A stretch of 64,000 nt of DNA from Treponema rectale. Lineage in GTDB: Bacteria > Spirochaetota > Spirochaetia > Treponematales > Treponemataceae. The notes beneath the pieces are model-generated. The model was not told the origin of the DNA. It made no database searches and worked only from the letters and a program-made list of their open reading frames with translations. The position numbers and the translations under genes are program-made. The stretch is taken from assembly GCF_014202035.1 (NCBI RefSeq), contig NZ_JACHFR010000001.1, positions 620,001 to 684,000 of the forward strand, written 5' to 3'. Shown piece after piece: positions 44,258-53,811 of the stretch (position 1 is the stretch's first letter; the number at the start of each line of letters is the position of its first letter).

Positions 44258-46174
44258 GTGATTCTTCAGTCCATACATTCTCCCGGTGATCTTAAAAAAC
44301 TTGATGATGCAAGTCTTACTCTGCTTGCCTCACAGATGAGGGAGTGTATCATTTCTACAGTGTCTGAAAACGGCGGTCATCTCGCAAGCAATCTTGGTGT
44401 TGTGGAACTTTCCATAGCGCTGCACAGGGTTTTTGACAGTCCTAAGGATGCAATAGTGTGGGATGTAAGCCATCAGTGTTATCCTCATAAAATTTTGACC
44501 GGACGTTACGGAGAATTTTCTACAATCAGAAAAGAAGGCGGAATTTCAGGCTTTACCCGCATAAAGGAAAGTCCTCATGATTATTTTGATGCCGGACATG
44601 CATCTTCTTCAATTTCATCTGCACTGGGACTTCTTGCTTCCTGGAAACTGCAGGGGCGTGACGATAAGGTTGTTGCCGTTATAGGAGACGGCGCCCTGAC
44701 AGGAGGAATGGCTTTTGAAGCTTTGAGTCATGCCGGACAGCTCAGTCAGAATCTCATCGTAGTTGTAAATGATAATCAGATGTCCATAAGCCCTAATACA
44801 GGTTCCCTTTCCAGATATCTTTCCAGACTGACGACAGGGGCTGCCTATCAGAAGTTCAGGCGCCGTATTGACCATGCAATAGACAGAATTCCGTATTTCA
44901 ACCGGCATATCGGAAAATTTATATACAGAATTAAAAGGGCCTTAAAGGGCTTTTTCCTTACAAATAATCTTTTTGTTGATCTTGGATTTGAATATGCGGG
45001 ACCTCTGGACGGCCATAATATCAGGGAACTGGAGAAAACCTTCAGAAGGGTAAAGAAGATTCCCCGCCCGGTTGTAGTTCATGTTGTTACAAAAAAAGGT
45101 AAGGGATATTCACCTGCAGAAAACAATCCTTCTGCTTTTCATGGAATAGGTCCGTTTAATATAAGTGATGGCTCTGTAGAAAAATTTAATGCCCTTAGTT
45201 TTACGGAGTGTTTTAGTAATTATATCGTTCGCCTTGGAGAAAAGGACAGTCGTATATGTGCAATTACAGCTGCCATGTCAAAGGGAACCGGTCTTGATGC
45301 ATTTTCAAGAAAGTTTAAGGACAGATTTTTTGACGTTGGAATTGCCGAGGAGCATGCAGTAACTTTTGCGGGTGGCCTTGCTGCCGGAAACCTTATTCCT
45401 TTTGTAGCTATATATTCCACATTCATGCAGCGTTCCGTGGATCAGATTATAGAAGACATAGCCCTTCAGAACCGTCATGTAATCATGGTAATGGACAGGG
45501 CCGGTGCAGTTCCCGGTGACGGAGAAACTCATCAGGGAATTTTTGATATTTCACTTTTGCGCTGCATTCCTGACATAACGTTCATGACCGTGGTCAGTTC
45601 TGCGGATATGAAACTTTGTCTGGATTATGCGGTTTTCTCCTGTTCAGGACCTGTCTGCCTCCGATGGAGTAAGAACTCCTGTCCGTCTGAAACACCAGCC
45701 TTTTCTGTTCCGGTTGTGTCCGGAAGGGGTATTTTGGTTGAGGCTTCTGAAATTTCTCCTTCTCTTGAGGTGTCTGTAAAAGACAGCCGGAAAAAGCCGA
45801 AGAAGGTTCTTCTTGTATGTACTGGAAGCATGTATGGAGAAACTCTTGTTGCGGCAAGAAATCTGCTTATGAACGGCATATACTGCAGCATTTATGTACT
45901 CCGCTTTCTTAAACCTTTTGACGGAGAATACTTTGCCTCTGCAGCTTCAGATTATGACTGTGCGGTAATTATAGAAGACGGCGTAAGAATAGGAAGTTTT
46001 GCGGAATATCTTGATATGTATATTCATAAAGATCCTGTTCTGAAAAAAATAAAGACATCCGTTCTGGCTTTTCCTGATGAATTTCTTGCAAACGGAGAGC
46101 GGGAGTATATTTTGAAGCAGGCGGGACTTTCTCCTGAATGTATTACGGAAGCAGTTTTTAAACTTGTGAGGTAA
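44258..46174 (+). CDS. dxs: 1-deoxy-D-xylulose-5-phosphate synthase
   Basis: 638 residues from GTG 44,258 with AGGAGG ten bases upstream. Dxs condenses pyruvate and glyceraldehyde 3-phosphate in the first step of the MEP isoprenoid pathway. Thiamine-diphosphate and transketolase motifs are clear: GHLASNLGVVELSIAL, VWDVSHQCYPHKILTG, VIGDGALTGGMAFEAL, VVNDNQMSIS, DVGIAEEHAVTFAGGLA, DRAGAVPGDGETHQG. The C-terminal domain ends in FPDEFLANGEREYIL. It starts the run that continues with folP nine bases later. Confidence 0.97.
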   Translation: MILQSIHSPGDLKKLDDASLTLLASQMRECIISTVSENGGHLASNLGVVELSIALHRVFDSPKDAIVWDVSHQCYPHKILTGRYGEFSTIRKEGGISGFTRIKESPHDYFDAGHASSSISSALGLLASWKLQGRDDKVVAVIGDGALTGGMAFEALSHAGQLSQNLIVVVNDNQMSISPNTGSLSRYLSRLTTGAAYQKFRRRIDHAIDRIPYFNRHIGKFIYRIKRALKGFFLTNNLFVDLGFEYAGPLDGHNIRELEKTFRRVKKIPRPVVVHVVTKKGKGYSPAENNPSAFHGIGPFNISDGSVEKFNALSFTECFSNYIVRLGEKDSRICAITAAMSKGTGLDAFSRKFKDRFFDVGIAEEHAVTFAGGLAAGNLIPFVAIYSTFMQRSVDQIIEDIALQNRHVIMVMDRAGAVPGDGETHQGIFDISLLRCIPDITFMTVVSSADMKLCLDYAVFSCSGPVCLRWSKNSCPSETPAFSVPVVSGRGILVEASEISPSLEVSVKDSRKKPKKVLLVCTGSMYGETLVAARNLLMNGIYCSIYVLRFLKPFDGEYFASAASDYDCAVIIEDGVRIGSFAEYLDMYIHKDPVLKKIKTSVLAFPDEFLANGEREYILKQAGLSPECITEAVFKLVR

Positions 46175-46182
46175 AAATAAAA

Positions 46183-47019
46183 TTGAAAAATTATGGACTT
46201 GAACTGTCCGGCAGGACTATAACAGCAAAAAGAGATGTTTTTATTATGGGAATAGTAAACTGTACCGGTGACAGTTTTTATTCAGAAAGCAGGGGTGGAG
46301 CAGAAAGGGCTTTTAAGCTTGAGCAGGAAGGTGCGGACATAATAGATCTGGGGGCAGAATCTACAAGACCCGGAGCTGATTATGTCAGTGCGGAAGAAGA
46401 GATAAAAAGACTGGTTCCTGTTATACGGGAAATACGAAAGAAAAGCAGCATTCCCATTTCAATAGATACCCGGAAAAAATCAGTGATGGAAGCAGCCTTT
46501 AACGAGGGGGCAGACATGCTGAATGATGTATCTGCTCTTGAAGATGATGAGGAGATGGCTTCTTTTGCAGCAGAAAAGGGAATTCCTGTATTTTTGATGC
46601 ATAAAAGGGGAATTCCTTCTGACATGCAGAATGATACATCCTATGAAGACGTTTTTGCTGAAGTGGATTCTTATCTGCGTTCCAGGGCAGATTATGCCGT
46701 GTCAAAAGGAATTTCTCCCTCAAAGATAATAGTGGATCCGGGAATAGGATTTGGAAAGGACCTTGAAGCCAATAAATGTCTTACCGCCAGGTGCGGACAG
46801 TTATGCGGCGGTAAATATCCGGTGCTGATGGCTCTGTCCAGAAAAAGCTATATCGGTGCGATTACCGGCAGACAGACGGAAGACAGGCTTTACGGAACGA
46901 TTGCCTGCAATATTCTCAGTATTCTTTCCGGGGCTTCATTTGTAAGGGTGCATGATGTTGCGCCTTGCGCTGATGTGCTGGCAGTGTTAAAATCATTTAG
47001 GGAATCCGGACTTTTATGA
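46183..47019 (+). CDS. folP: Dihydropteroate synthase, TTG start
   Basis: 278 residues from TTG 46,183, with GTGAGG inside the end of dxs as ribosome binding site. FolP joins 6-hydroxymethyl-dihydropterin pyrophosphate with p-aminobenzoate in folate synthesis. Signature motifs are present: MGIVNCTGDSFYSES, ADIIDLGAESTRPGAD, PISIDTRKKSVMEAAF, DMLNDVSAL, IIVDPGIGFGKD, ALSRKSYIGAITGR and VRVHDVAPCADVL. The usual NVTPDSF is NCTGDSF. It overlaps cdaA by four bases (ATGA). Confidence 0.96.
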   Translation: MKNYGLELSGRTITAKRDVFIMGIVNCTGDSFYSESRGGAERAFKLEQEGADIIDLGAESTRPGADYVSAEEEIKRLVPVIREIRKKSSIPISIDTRKKSVMEAAFNEGADMLNDVSALEDDEEMASFAAEKGIPVFLMHKRGIPSDMQNDTSYEDVFAEVDSYLRSRADYAVSKGISPSKIIVDPGIGFGKDLEANKCLTARCGQLCGGKYPVLMALSRKSYIGAITGRQTEDRLYGTIACNILSILSGASFVRVHDVAPCADVLAVLKSFRESGLL

Positions 47020-47819
47020 ATGCTTTTGAGATACTGACGAAATTTTATAATTACCTGAGGCCTTTTTTAGATATAGCCCTCCTTACGTTTGTTCTGTATA
47101 AAGCCTATGAAATTATTTTAAAGACAAATGCCCTTCAGATTATAAAAGCAGTAGTTATAGTAGGCATAGCTTACGGTGTGGTAGTCCTTCTTAATCTTGT
47201 AACGATGCTCTGGATTCTGAATGTCCTTGCTCCTGGCCTGATAGTTGCATTTGCAATTGTATTTCAGCCGGAATTAAGGCTCCTGCTTCTGAAAATCGGA
47301 CAGAAGGAATGGTTTGCATTCGGGTCCAGAAGTAAGCATACCTATGTAGATTCTGTACTCATAGCTGCGGAATCCCTTTCGAAATTGAAAAGGGGAATGC
47401 TTGTTGTTTTTATAAAGCATACGAAGCATGATAATATCGTTGACACCGGTACAAGACTTAATGCAGACCTGTCGTCAGGACTTCTTGTAACTATTTTCGG
47501 ACATGATACGCCTTTACATGACGGAGCCTGTATTGTTCAGGGCGGAAAGCTTGTTGCGGCCGGATGTTTTTTACCGTTAAGCGAGCAGTATGATATAAAA
47601 AAGACTTTCGGAACCCGTCACCGTGCTGCTTTGGGAATGAGTGAGATTTGTGACGGAGCAGTACTTGTCGTAAGTGAGGAAACGGGAGCCATAAGTCTTG
47701 CCTATGATTCCAAGCTTTACTACGACCTGAGTCAGGATCAGCTTAAGAAAATCCTTGAAAGCCGTCTTGAGATTACGGCTCAGGACCAGATTATTGAGGA
47801 TACCATAGATGAACATTAA
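47016..47819 (+). CDS. cdaA: Membrane diadenylate cyclase CdaA
   Basis: 267 residues. Three N-terminal membrane helices (residues about 13-75) precede a DisA_N/DAC domain that makes cyclic-di-AMP from two ATP. The catalytic DGA (residues 169-171, LHDGACIV) and RHR (201-203, GTRHRAALGMSE) motifs are intact. It is followed by the YbbR-type regulator CdaR with an 11-base overlap, matching the cdaA-cdaR pairs of other bacteria. glmM, the usual third member, is not adjacent. Confidence 0.96.
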   Translation: MNAFEILTKFYNYLRPFLDIALLTFVLYKAYEIILKTNALQIIKAVVIVGIAYGVVVLLNLVTMLWILNVLAPGLIVAFAIVFQPELRLLLLKIGQKEWFAFGSRSKHTYVDSVLIAAESLSKLKRGMLVVFIKHTKHDNIVDTGTRLNADLSSGLLVTIFGHDTPLHDGACIVQGGKLVAAGCFLPLSEQYDIKKTFGTRHRAALGMSEICDGAVLVVSEETGAISLAYDSKLYYDLSQDQLKKILESRLEITAQDQIIEDTIDEH

Positions 47820-48843
47820 AACTTTTATGAATAAGTTACTGGAAAACTGGCCGGTAAAGATTTTGTGTTTTATTGCTGCAGTGCTGATTTTCTTTTTTCA
47901 TGAAATGTCTACACTGTCTTCAAAAAGCTATATGATTCCCGTTACGGTTCTTGAAAATGGAGAGATGACCCTTGCTTCAGAGGCAGATGAATCCCGCATG
48001 GTAAAGGTAACGGTAAAAAGCCGCCGGGAAAATCTGGCAGACATTACGGAAGGTGATTTCAAGGCTTTTCTTGATATGAACTCAGTAAAGGAACCTGGAA
48101 GGGCTGCCGTTGACATTAATGTAACTCCTGATTCCAAAGTCATGCTCATCGATCCTCTGGAACTTTCTTTTTCTCCAAGAACGCTTTATGTACCAGTGGA
48201 AGAATATGTTTCCCGCTATGTTCCTGTGAAGCCTACTGTTACAGGAAGTGCAGCTTATGGATATGAGATGGTTAATTACAATGTAGTACCGGATGTTGTT
48301 CTTATTGAGGGGCCTGAAAGTTCCGTTAACTCCATTGAATACCTTTCTACGGAAAGCGTTTCCCTTAATGGTGCTTCAAGAGATGTGGTTGCGGTGTCTT
48401 CCATCCTTCATACCAACAGGCGAATAACGGTTCCCTCAGCTGAAAACTATAAGGTTGTACTGTATGTCCGTCCTGTGGGAACAAGTCGTATTATTAAGAA
48501 TATACCGGTAGTGTTTAAGAATATTCCTGAAAGTCTTTTTGTTACAAATCAGGAAGAGATTGTTGATGTTACCGTTGAAGGCAGCATGCTTGCCCTCGAT
48601 AAGCTTTCTTCTTCTGACTTTGTCTGTGCTGCAGATTTGAATTCTGTTGACAGTGAAGGCAGCCATGTTGTCCGTCTTTCGGTTACAGGACCTAAGGATA
48701 TAGATATAATTAAGGTCAGCAGGTCTGAAATTACAGTTTATCTTTCTTCAGGAGAACCTTCTGCTGTTGAAGATGACGGAACTTTTACGGAAACAGAATT
48801 TCCAGCCGGGGAAGCTGCCGTTGAAATTACGGAGGAACAATGA
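47809..48843 (+). CDS. cdaR: YbbR-domain protein CdaR, regulator of CdaA
   Basis: 344 residues. One N-terminal membrane helix (WPVKILCFIAAVLIFFFHE) anchors three or more YbbR beta domains facing the periplasm (VPVKPTVTGSAAYGYEM, SVNSIEYLSTESVSLNG, IIKNIPVVFKNIPESLFV). In other bacteria CdaR modulates the diadenylate cyclase through its membrane part. The start lies inside cdaA and the end overlaps acpS by four bases. Confidence 0.92.
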   Translation: MNIKTFMNKLLENWPVKILCFIAAVLIFFFHEMSTLSSKSYMIPVTVLENGEMTLASEADESRMVKVTVKSRRENLADITEGDFKAFLDMNSVKEPGRAAVDINVTPDSKVMLIDPLELSFSPRTLYVPVEEYVSRYVPVKPTVTGSAAYGYEMVNYNVVPDVVLIEGPESSVNSIEYLSTESVSLNGASRDVVAVSSILHTNRRITVPSAENYKVVLYVRPVGTSRIIKNIPVVFKNIPESLFVTNQEEIVDVTVEGSMLALDKLSSSDFVCAADLNSVDSEGSHVVRLSVTGPKDIDIIKVSRSEITVYLSSGEPSAVEDDGTFTETEFPAGEAAVEITEEQ

Positions 48844-49226
48844 TATTTGGAATCGGAACGGATATCGTTGAAACCCGAAGACTGGAGAAGTGGATAGAAA
48901 AGTCCCTTATCCGCCGTTTTTTTAATGAAAAGGAAATTGCTGTTTTGAACGAAAACTCTTCCATGCAGCGTAAATGTGAATACTATGCCAGCCGCTTTGC
49001 TGCCAAGGAAGCTTTTTCCAAGGCTTTGGGAACAGGCCTCAGTGGTTTTGATTTAAAAGATGTGTATACTATAATTGATGAGACCGGAAAGCCGGCTCTC
49101 GCACTTGAAGGAAGGGCTCTGCAGCGGGTAAAGGAACTGTGCGGAAAGAATTTTGTTCTTCACCTGTCGCTGACTCACGAAAAAGAGTATGCCCTGGCGT
49201 TTGTCGTAATGGAAAAACTTGATTAA
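48840..49226 (+). CDS. acpS: Holo-[acyl-carrier-protein] synthase
   Basis: 128 residues, the standard AcpS length. It transfers 4'-phosphopantetheine from CoA to acyl carrier protein. Motifs GIGTDIVETRRLEKW (metal-binding Asp) and SRFAAKEAFSKALGTG are present, ending in HLSLTHEKEYALAFVV. It overlaps cdaR by four bases and is followed 11 bases later by a DUF2225 gene. Confidence 0.96.
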   Translation: MIFGIGTDIVETRRLEKWIEKSLIRRFFNEKEIAVLNENSSMQRKCEYYASRFAAKEAFSKALGTGLSGFDLKDVYTIIDETGKPALALEGRALQRVKELCGKNFVLHLSLTHEKEYALAFVVMEKLD

Positions 49227-49237
49227 GGGAGAATGTT

Positions 49238-50134
49238 ATGCCGGTAAAGAAGTTTGTAGAGTCTGATGATAAAAAACCTGCCATTTCTTATTGGGCCAAA
49301 GAAAAAATCATATGTCCCGTATGTCATAAGCCTTTTGAAAAGGAAGTCATGCATAAGGGAAGCGGCCGTATGATTGCAGGCAGTCTTACTGATGAACTTC
49401 ACAGAAATTTTGAACCGTCAAAAAAATACGGAAGGGTTTATCCGCTTATTTATGATATCGGCTGCTGTCCTAAATGTCACTGTGCTTTTTTCTGGAAGGA
49501 TTTTACGGATATTAAGGATGCTTCTTCCCTGGACAGAATTATGAGTGATGAGGATCACCGCCGTGAAGCTGTAGAGGCAATTTTCCCGTATTATAACCTC
49601 AGGGAACAGAGAAGTCTTTATGACGGGGCAGCCATGTATTATCTTGCCCTTCTTTGTTATGAAAAAGTAGATATTGCCTATGCTCCTACCTTCAAAAGGG
49701 CCATGCTCTGCCTCAGGCTTGCGTGGTTGTGCAAGGATATAGAGAGGGTTTGCCCCGGACACAACTATAATTATGTAGCGGATGTTTTTTACCGCAAGGC
49801 ACTGTTTTTTTATCAGCAGACCCTTATAAACGAGACGGGCCGCATAGAATCCATTGAGACTGTAGGTAATTTTGGTCCTGACATGGATAAGAATTACGGC
49901 TATGACGGTGTAATTTACCTCTGCGGTCTTCTGGAATATAAGTACGGTCAGCATGAAGATGAGGAGCTCCGCCTTAAAAAGCTGGATGAATCAAAAAGAT
50001 CGATTGCAAGAATTTTCGGTCTCGGAAAATCTTCAAAAAGCAAACCTGGTCCGCTTCTGGATGTTGCCAGAAGTCTTTATGACAAGCTGACTGCAGAACT
50101 TTCTGCAAATAATATTTTTAGTGAAGACGACTGA
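49238..50134 (+). CDS. DUF2225 protein with zinc-ribbon
   Basis: 298 residues of the DUF2225 family, common in spirochetes and Firmicutes, function unknown. The N-terminus has a zinc ribbon (CPVCHKPF) and a second pair (CCPKCHCAFFWKDF), followed by helical, TPR-like repeats (YYLALLCYEKVDIAYAP, MLCLRLAWLCKDI). GGGAG precedes the ATG. It overlaps truA by one base (TGATG). Confidence 0.85.
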   Translation: MPVKKFVESDDKKPAISYWAKEKIICPVCHKPFEKEVMHKGSGRMIAGSLTDELHRNFEPSKKYGRVYPLIYDIGCCPKCHCAFFWKDFTDIKDASSLDRIMSDEDHRREAVEAIFPYYNLREQRSLYDGAAMYYLALLCYEKVDIAYAPTFKRAMLCLRLAWLCKDIERVCPGHNYNYVADVFYRKALFFYQQTLINETGRIESIETVGNFGPDMDKNYGYDGVIYLCGLLEYKYGQHEDEELRLKKLDESKRSIARIFGLGKSSKSKPGPLLDVARSLYDKLTAELSANNIFSEDD

Positions 50135-50913
50135 TGCAGAATATTCTTCTTACAGTTTCATATGACGGAACGGACTTCTGCGGATGGCAGAGACAGGATA
50201 AGTCTGACGGCGGAAAGCCGGTGCGCACAGTTCAGGGGGAGATGGAAGCTGCCCTTGAAAAAATGTTTTCTCAGAAAATCAATCTTTACGGGAGCGGACG
50301 TACTGACAGCGGTGTTCATGCCATGGGGCAGGCTGCGAATTTTATTTCTCCTGCCGACGGAATACCTGAGGAAAACTATATCAGGGCATTAAACGGAATG
50401 CTTCCAAGGGACATAAGGATTCTTGATGTAAAGAAAGTTGCTCCGGATTTTAATTCAAGATTCTGCGCGACTTCAAGAAAATACAGGTATTTCATTTCTA
50501 CAGCTGCTGCGGTTCCTGCCGACCGAAGCCGGTATGTATGGTGTATAGCCCGCAAACCTGATCTTAGTGTACTCAACGACATGTGTTCCTGCCTTAAAGG
50601 AGAGACGGACTGTGCGACTTTTGCTGCAGCAGGAGATCAGAGCCTTTCTACTAACCGCTATATTGACGGGGCCCGTTTTTACGCTCAGGATGAAAATACC
50701 ATTGTTTTTGAAATAGAGGCAAATGCTTTTTTATGGAAAATGGTCAGGTCACTGACAGGAAGCCTTATTATGGGAGAAAAAAAAGGTTTTGACGGACAGT
50801 GGTTTAAGGAACTTCTTGAAAGCAGGACAAGGTCAAACAGCCTGTTTACAGCTCCTCCGGACGGTCTTTTTCTATGGGAAGTAAGATTTGACGGTATCAG
50901 GCGGCATGTCTGA
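50134..50913 (+). CDS. truA: tRNA pseudouridine(38-40) synthase TruA
   Basis: 259 residues. TruA makes pseudouridine at positions 38-40 of tRNA anticodon stems. YDGTDFCGWQRQ and GSGRTDSGVHAMGQAANF (catalytic Asp in the RTDSGV motif) are intact, with SRFCATSRKYRYFI and NAFLWKMVRSLTGSL. A DNA insert-like KSDGGKPV loop follows the first motif. It ends four bases before the convergent priA stop codon. Confidence 0.96.
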   Translation: MQNILLTVSYDGTDFCGWQRQDKSDGGKPVRTVQGEMEAALEKMFSQKINLYGSGRTDSGVHAMGQAANFISPADGIPEENYIRALNGMLPRDIRILDVKKVAPDFNSRFCATSRKYRYFISTAAAVPADRSRYVWCIARKPDLSVLNDMCSCLKGETDCATFAAAGDQSLSTNRYIDGARFYAQDENTIVFEIEANAFLWKMVRSLTGSLIMGEKKGFDGQWFKELLESRTRSNSLFTAPPDGLFLWEVRFDGIRRHV

Positions 50914-50916
50914 GCC

Positions 50917-52923
50917 TTACATCATGCTTACGGGATCCATGTCGATTTCAATATAGACATTTCTTGGAGGGGCGTACTGCCTTATAAGTGCAGAAGCCAG
51001 TTTCTGCAGGACTTCCGCCTTACGGCTCCTGAGCAGAAGCTGCCATCTGTAGTTGCCGGATACCATGACAAGAGGGCATTCTGCAGGTCCGAGAATATCA
51101 GCAGGAGTATTTTCGTCTGTCATTTCATTCAGAATCACAGCTGCCTGCCTGCAGGTATTTTCCGCTTCTTCTTTTATCTGAGACCTGAATACGAGGCGCA
51201 GAAGCCTGCTGAAGGGTGGAAAAGACAGCATCTGCCTTTCTGCAAGTTCATTTCTGTAGAAAGTTTCAATGTCGTTTTCAGCGGCCAGTTTTACGGCTTC
51301 CCGGTCAGGACTGTAACTCTGTATTATTACTTTTCCGTCAGGGGAGAACCTTCCTGCCCGTCCTGCAACCTGTGTAAGCAGGGCAAAGGTTTTTTCTCCG
51401 GCCCTGAAATCCGGCAGGTGCAGTGAAGTGTCTGCCAGCACTACGCCTACAGTTTTAAGGTTTGGAAAATTCAATCCTTTTGCAACCATTTGTGTTCCAA
51501 GCAGAATGTCATATTCGCCTTTTCTGAAGGCATCTATTTTTTCTTCCAGCTCGCCTTTTTTCTTAAGGGAGTCCGTATCAACCCTGATGATTCTGGCATT
51601 GGGAAATTTTACCCGTACCGTGTTTTCTATGTATTCCGTTCCGAATCCGAAATATCCGACGTCAAGGGAACCGCATTTCGGACACTGCTGAGGCGGCTGT
51701 ATGCTGTATCCGCAGTAATGGCATCTGAGACGGTTTTCACTTTTATGGTAAGTAAGGCTTACGGAGCACTGCCGGCATTTGATTTCGTAGCCGCAGCTGT
51801 TGCACCTGAAAAAATGTGTAAAGCCCCTTCTGTTGAGAAAAAGAATGACCTGCTTCTTTTCTTTGAGTGTTTCCCTGATTTCCTGTTCAAGTTCGCCTGA
51901 AATGCAGTTCTGGCTCTGTTTCTGAAGGCTTAAGTTTACGGTTTTTATTGCAGGAAGGCTTCCTCCCGCAAGTCTTCTTGTAAGGGTGTGTTTTATGATT
52001 GTTCCCTGCTGCATTGAATGCCAGCTTTCTACAGAAGGGGTTGCTGACCCCATAACCAGCGGAATCTTATTCTTAAGGCTGCGGAACATGGCTACCTGAC
52101 GGGCATGGTATCGCGGTGAAGAACCTGATTTGTATGAAGAGTCATGTTCCTCATCGATTATTATCATTCCCAGATCCGGAACAGGTGCAAAAACCGCCGT
52201 TCTTGCTCCTATAACGACTCTTGCTTCCTTTTTGAGTATGCGGTTCCATTGGGCAAGTCTCTGGCTTGGCGTAAGGGATGAGTGCAGTACGGCTGCCGTA
52301 TTTCCGAACCGTTTTGTTACAGCCCTGACAACCTGAGGAGTCAGTCCTATTTCCGGAACGAGATAAATAACGCCTTTACCTTCCTGCAGTTTTTTTTCTG
52401 CGGCTGTCAGGAATACTTCCGTTTTACCGCTGCCGGTCATTCCGTAAAGATAATGGAAAAGTTTCGGATTATCCCCGGTTATTCCCCTTACAGCTTCTTT
52501 CTGTTCTTCGCTGAGTTCTTTTTTTTCAAAACTCGATTCATCATCAGAAAAGGCAAATCCTGCTTCAGAACTTTCCCTTTTTCCTGAGGGAACCATAACG
52601 GAAACGCATTCTCCTATGGTGCAGATATAGTATTTTCTCATCCACTGTGCGATTGAGTACAGTTCCTGAGTAAGTAAAGGTTCTTCGTCCGTCCATTTTA
52701 CGGCACTTCTTATTTTTTCAAGGGGAACACCGCATTCCTGCGGATATTCATCGTAGCTTCTGACTGCAAATCCCGTAAGTTTTCTGTTTCCGAACCTGAC
52801 TTCAACCCTGCGTCCGAATACGTCTTCCGGAGGAGTTTCGTTTTCTGAGCATTCAGGCTCTCTGTAGATGAAGGTCTGGTCAAGGGGAACGTTAAGGACT
52901 ACATCTATAAAACGCTGTTTCAT
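50917..52923 (-). CDS. priA: Primosomal helicase PriA
   Basis: 668 residues. PriA restarts stalled replication forks. The Walker A motif GMTGSGKTEVF, DEEH box IIIDEEHDSSYKSG, and GSATPSVESW are present; two zinc clusters follow (CNSCGYEIKCRQCSVSL and CHYCGYSI with CPKCGS), then GTQMVAKGLNFPNLKTVGVV and QVAGRAGR. The N-terminal 3'-DNA-binding domain is somewhat short. It overlaps udg by four bases (ATGA) in a two-gene operon. Confidence 0.97.
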   Translation of the reverse strand: MKQRFIDVVLNVPLDQTFIYREPECSENETPPEDVFGRRVEVRFGNRKLTGFAVRSYDEYPQECGVPLEKIRSAVKWTDEEPLLTQELYSIAQWMRKYYICTIGECVSVMVPSGKRESSEAGFAFSDDESSFEKKELSEEQKEAVRGITGDNPKLFHYLYGMTGSGKTEVFLTAAEKKLQEGKGVIYLVPEIGLTPQVVRAVTKRFGNTAAVLHSSLTPSQRLAQWNRILKKEARVVIGARTAVFAPVPDLGMIIIDEEHDSSYKSGSSPRYHARQVAMFRSLKNKIPLVMGSATPSVESWHSMQQGTIIKHTLTRRLAGGSLPAIKTVNLSLQKQSQNCISGELEQEIRETLKEKKQVILFLNRRGFTHFFRCNSCGYEIKCRQCSVSLTYHKSENRLRCHYCGYSIQPPQQCPKCGSLDVGYFGFGTEYIENTVRVKFPNARIIRVDTDSLKKKGELEEKIDAFRKGEYDILLGTQMVAKGLNFPNLKTVGVVLADTSLHLPDFRAGEKTFALLTQVAGRAGRFSPDGKVIIQSYSPDREAVKLAAENDIETFYRNELAERQMLSFPPFSRLLRLVFRSQIKEEAENTCRQAAVILNEMTDENTPADILGPAECPLVMVSGNYRWQLLLRSRKAEVLQKLASALIRQYAPPRNVYIEIDMDPVSMM

Positions 52924-53759
52924 TTCTGTCCTGAAATCATGTTTCTGAATGAAGCGTCATAGTCCGGCTTTATTTCCTGAAGCTTTGCCCTGACCATTTT
53001 AAGGTCTTCCCATACGGGACGCTTAAGGCCGGCATCCTGAAGTACCTGCTGGGGAGAGAAGGTTACTGCAAGAGGAGTTCCGTTGAAGTCATGGAATTTT
53101 CCCCTGATGCTGTTGATTATCTGGTCAGTTTTCAGCATGTGCTGGGCACTGGTTCTTCCCATAACAAGTATTACGGAAGGTTTTAAATAGCATATCTGGG
53201 CCTGTAAAAATCCGTAGCATGCATCCTGTTCATCTTTCATTGGTGAACGGTTTTGAGGAGGCAGGCATTTTACGGATGTCGTAACAAAACAGTTTGCCCG
53301 TACGGAAAGGTTTATTGCAGACAGCATTTTTGAAAGAAGGACGTCTGTTTCTTCTGCAAAGGACAGCAGGTTCTTTTCCCGGTCTTCCATCGGGGCTTCT
53401 CCGATTACCAGCACGGCAGGATTGTTTACGCCGTTTCCGGGAAATGGAATTGCAGAGGTGCGGCTTAAAATGCAGTTTGTGCAGCTTCTTATTTTTGAAT
53501 TCAGTGCCGGAAGTTTCTGCTCCTCCTGATCCTGTTTCTGAGATGGCGCAGACTGAGGATTATTACTGGCTTCACGGACAGGAGCTTTATTTTCAACGGG
53601 CTGTGAGTGTATATTTTTTGCCGGAGATTCAATTATTTCTTCAAAATCGTCTTCAAAAGGCGGAATTTCTCCTTTAAATTCCGGAGCTGTACATCCGCAG
53701 ACCCATGATGATGCATTTTTGAGTAATTCGTAGATTCTTTCTTTTTCAGCTGCTTTCAT
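52920..53759 (-). CDS. Family-4 uracil-DNA glycosylase homologue with altered active site
   Basis: 279 residues. The C-terminal 190 residues carry the UDG-4 fold and the four cysteines for a 4Fe-4S cluster (CTNC, then one each in VKCLPPQNRSP and DACYGFLQ). The two active-site motifs differ from the norm: GEAPMEDREKN (near 119) instead of GEAPG-x-x-E-D, and TFSPQQVL with Ser235 where the usual motif is YHPS. Activity may be changed or lost. The first 100 residues are an acidic, Pro-rich extension (FEDDFEEI). It has its own promoter and no Shine-Dalgarno sequence. Confidence 0.82.
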   Translation of the reverse strand: MKAAEKERIYELLKNASSWVCGCTAPEFKGEIPPFEDDFEEIIESPAKNIHSQPVENKAPVREASNNPQSAPSQKQDQEEQKLPALNSKIRSCTNCILSRTSAIPFPGNGVNNPAVLVIGEAPMEDREKNLLSFAEETDVLLSKMLSAINLSVRANCFVTTSVKCLPPQNRSPMKDEQDACYGFLQAQICYLKPSVILVMGRTSAQHMLKTDQIINSIRGKFHDFNGTPLAVTFSPQQVLQDAGLKRPVWEDLKMVRAKLQEIKPDYDASFRNMISGQK

Positions 53760-53768
53760 TAGGATGAC

Positions 53769-53797
53769 ATTTTACACATATATTGTCGTAAACTCAA
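53769..53797 (-). promoter_or_regulatory. Promoter of udg-priA, leaderless type
   Basis: On the minus strand TTGAGT (53,797-53,792) and TAAAAT (53,774-53,769) are 17 bases apart. The ATG at 53,759 starts nine bases after the -10 box. Its -35 lies within a few bases of the divergent -35 at 53,783-53,788. Confidence 0.55.
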
Positions 53798-53811
53798 TAA
53801 TCAGTTAAAAT
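53783..53811 (+). promoter_or_regulatory. Promoter of the glycosyltransferase gene, leaderless type
   Basis: TTGTCG (53,783-53,788) and TAAAAT (53,806-53,811), spacer 17; the ATG at 53,819 starts seven bases after the -10 box (TATCTTT between). It is interleaved with the opposite udg promoter. Confidence 0.55.
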
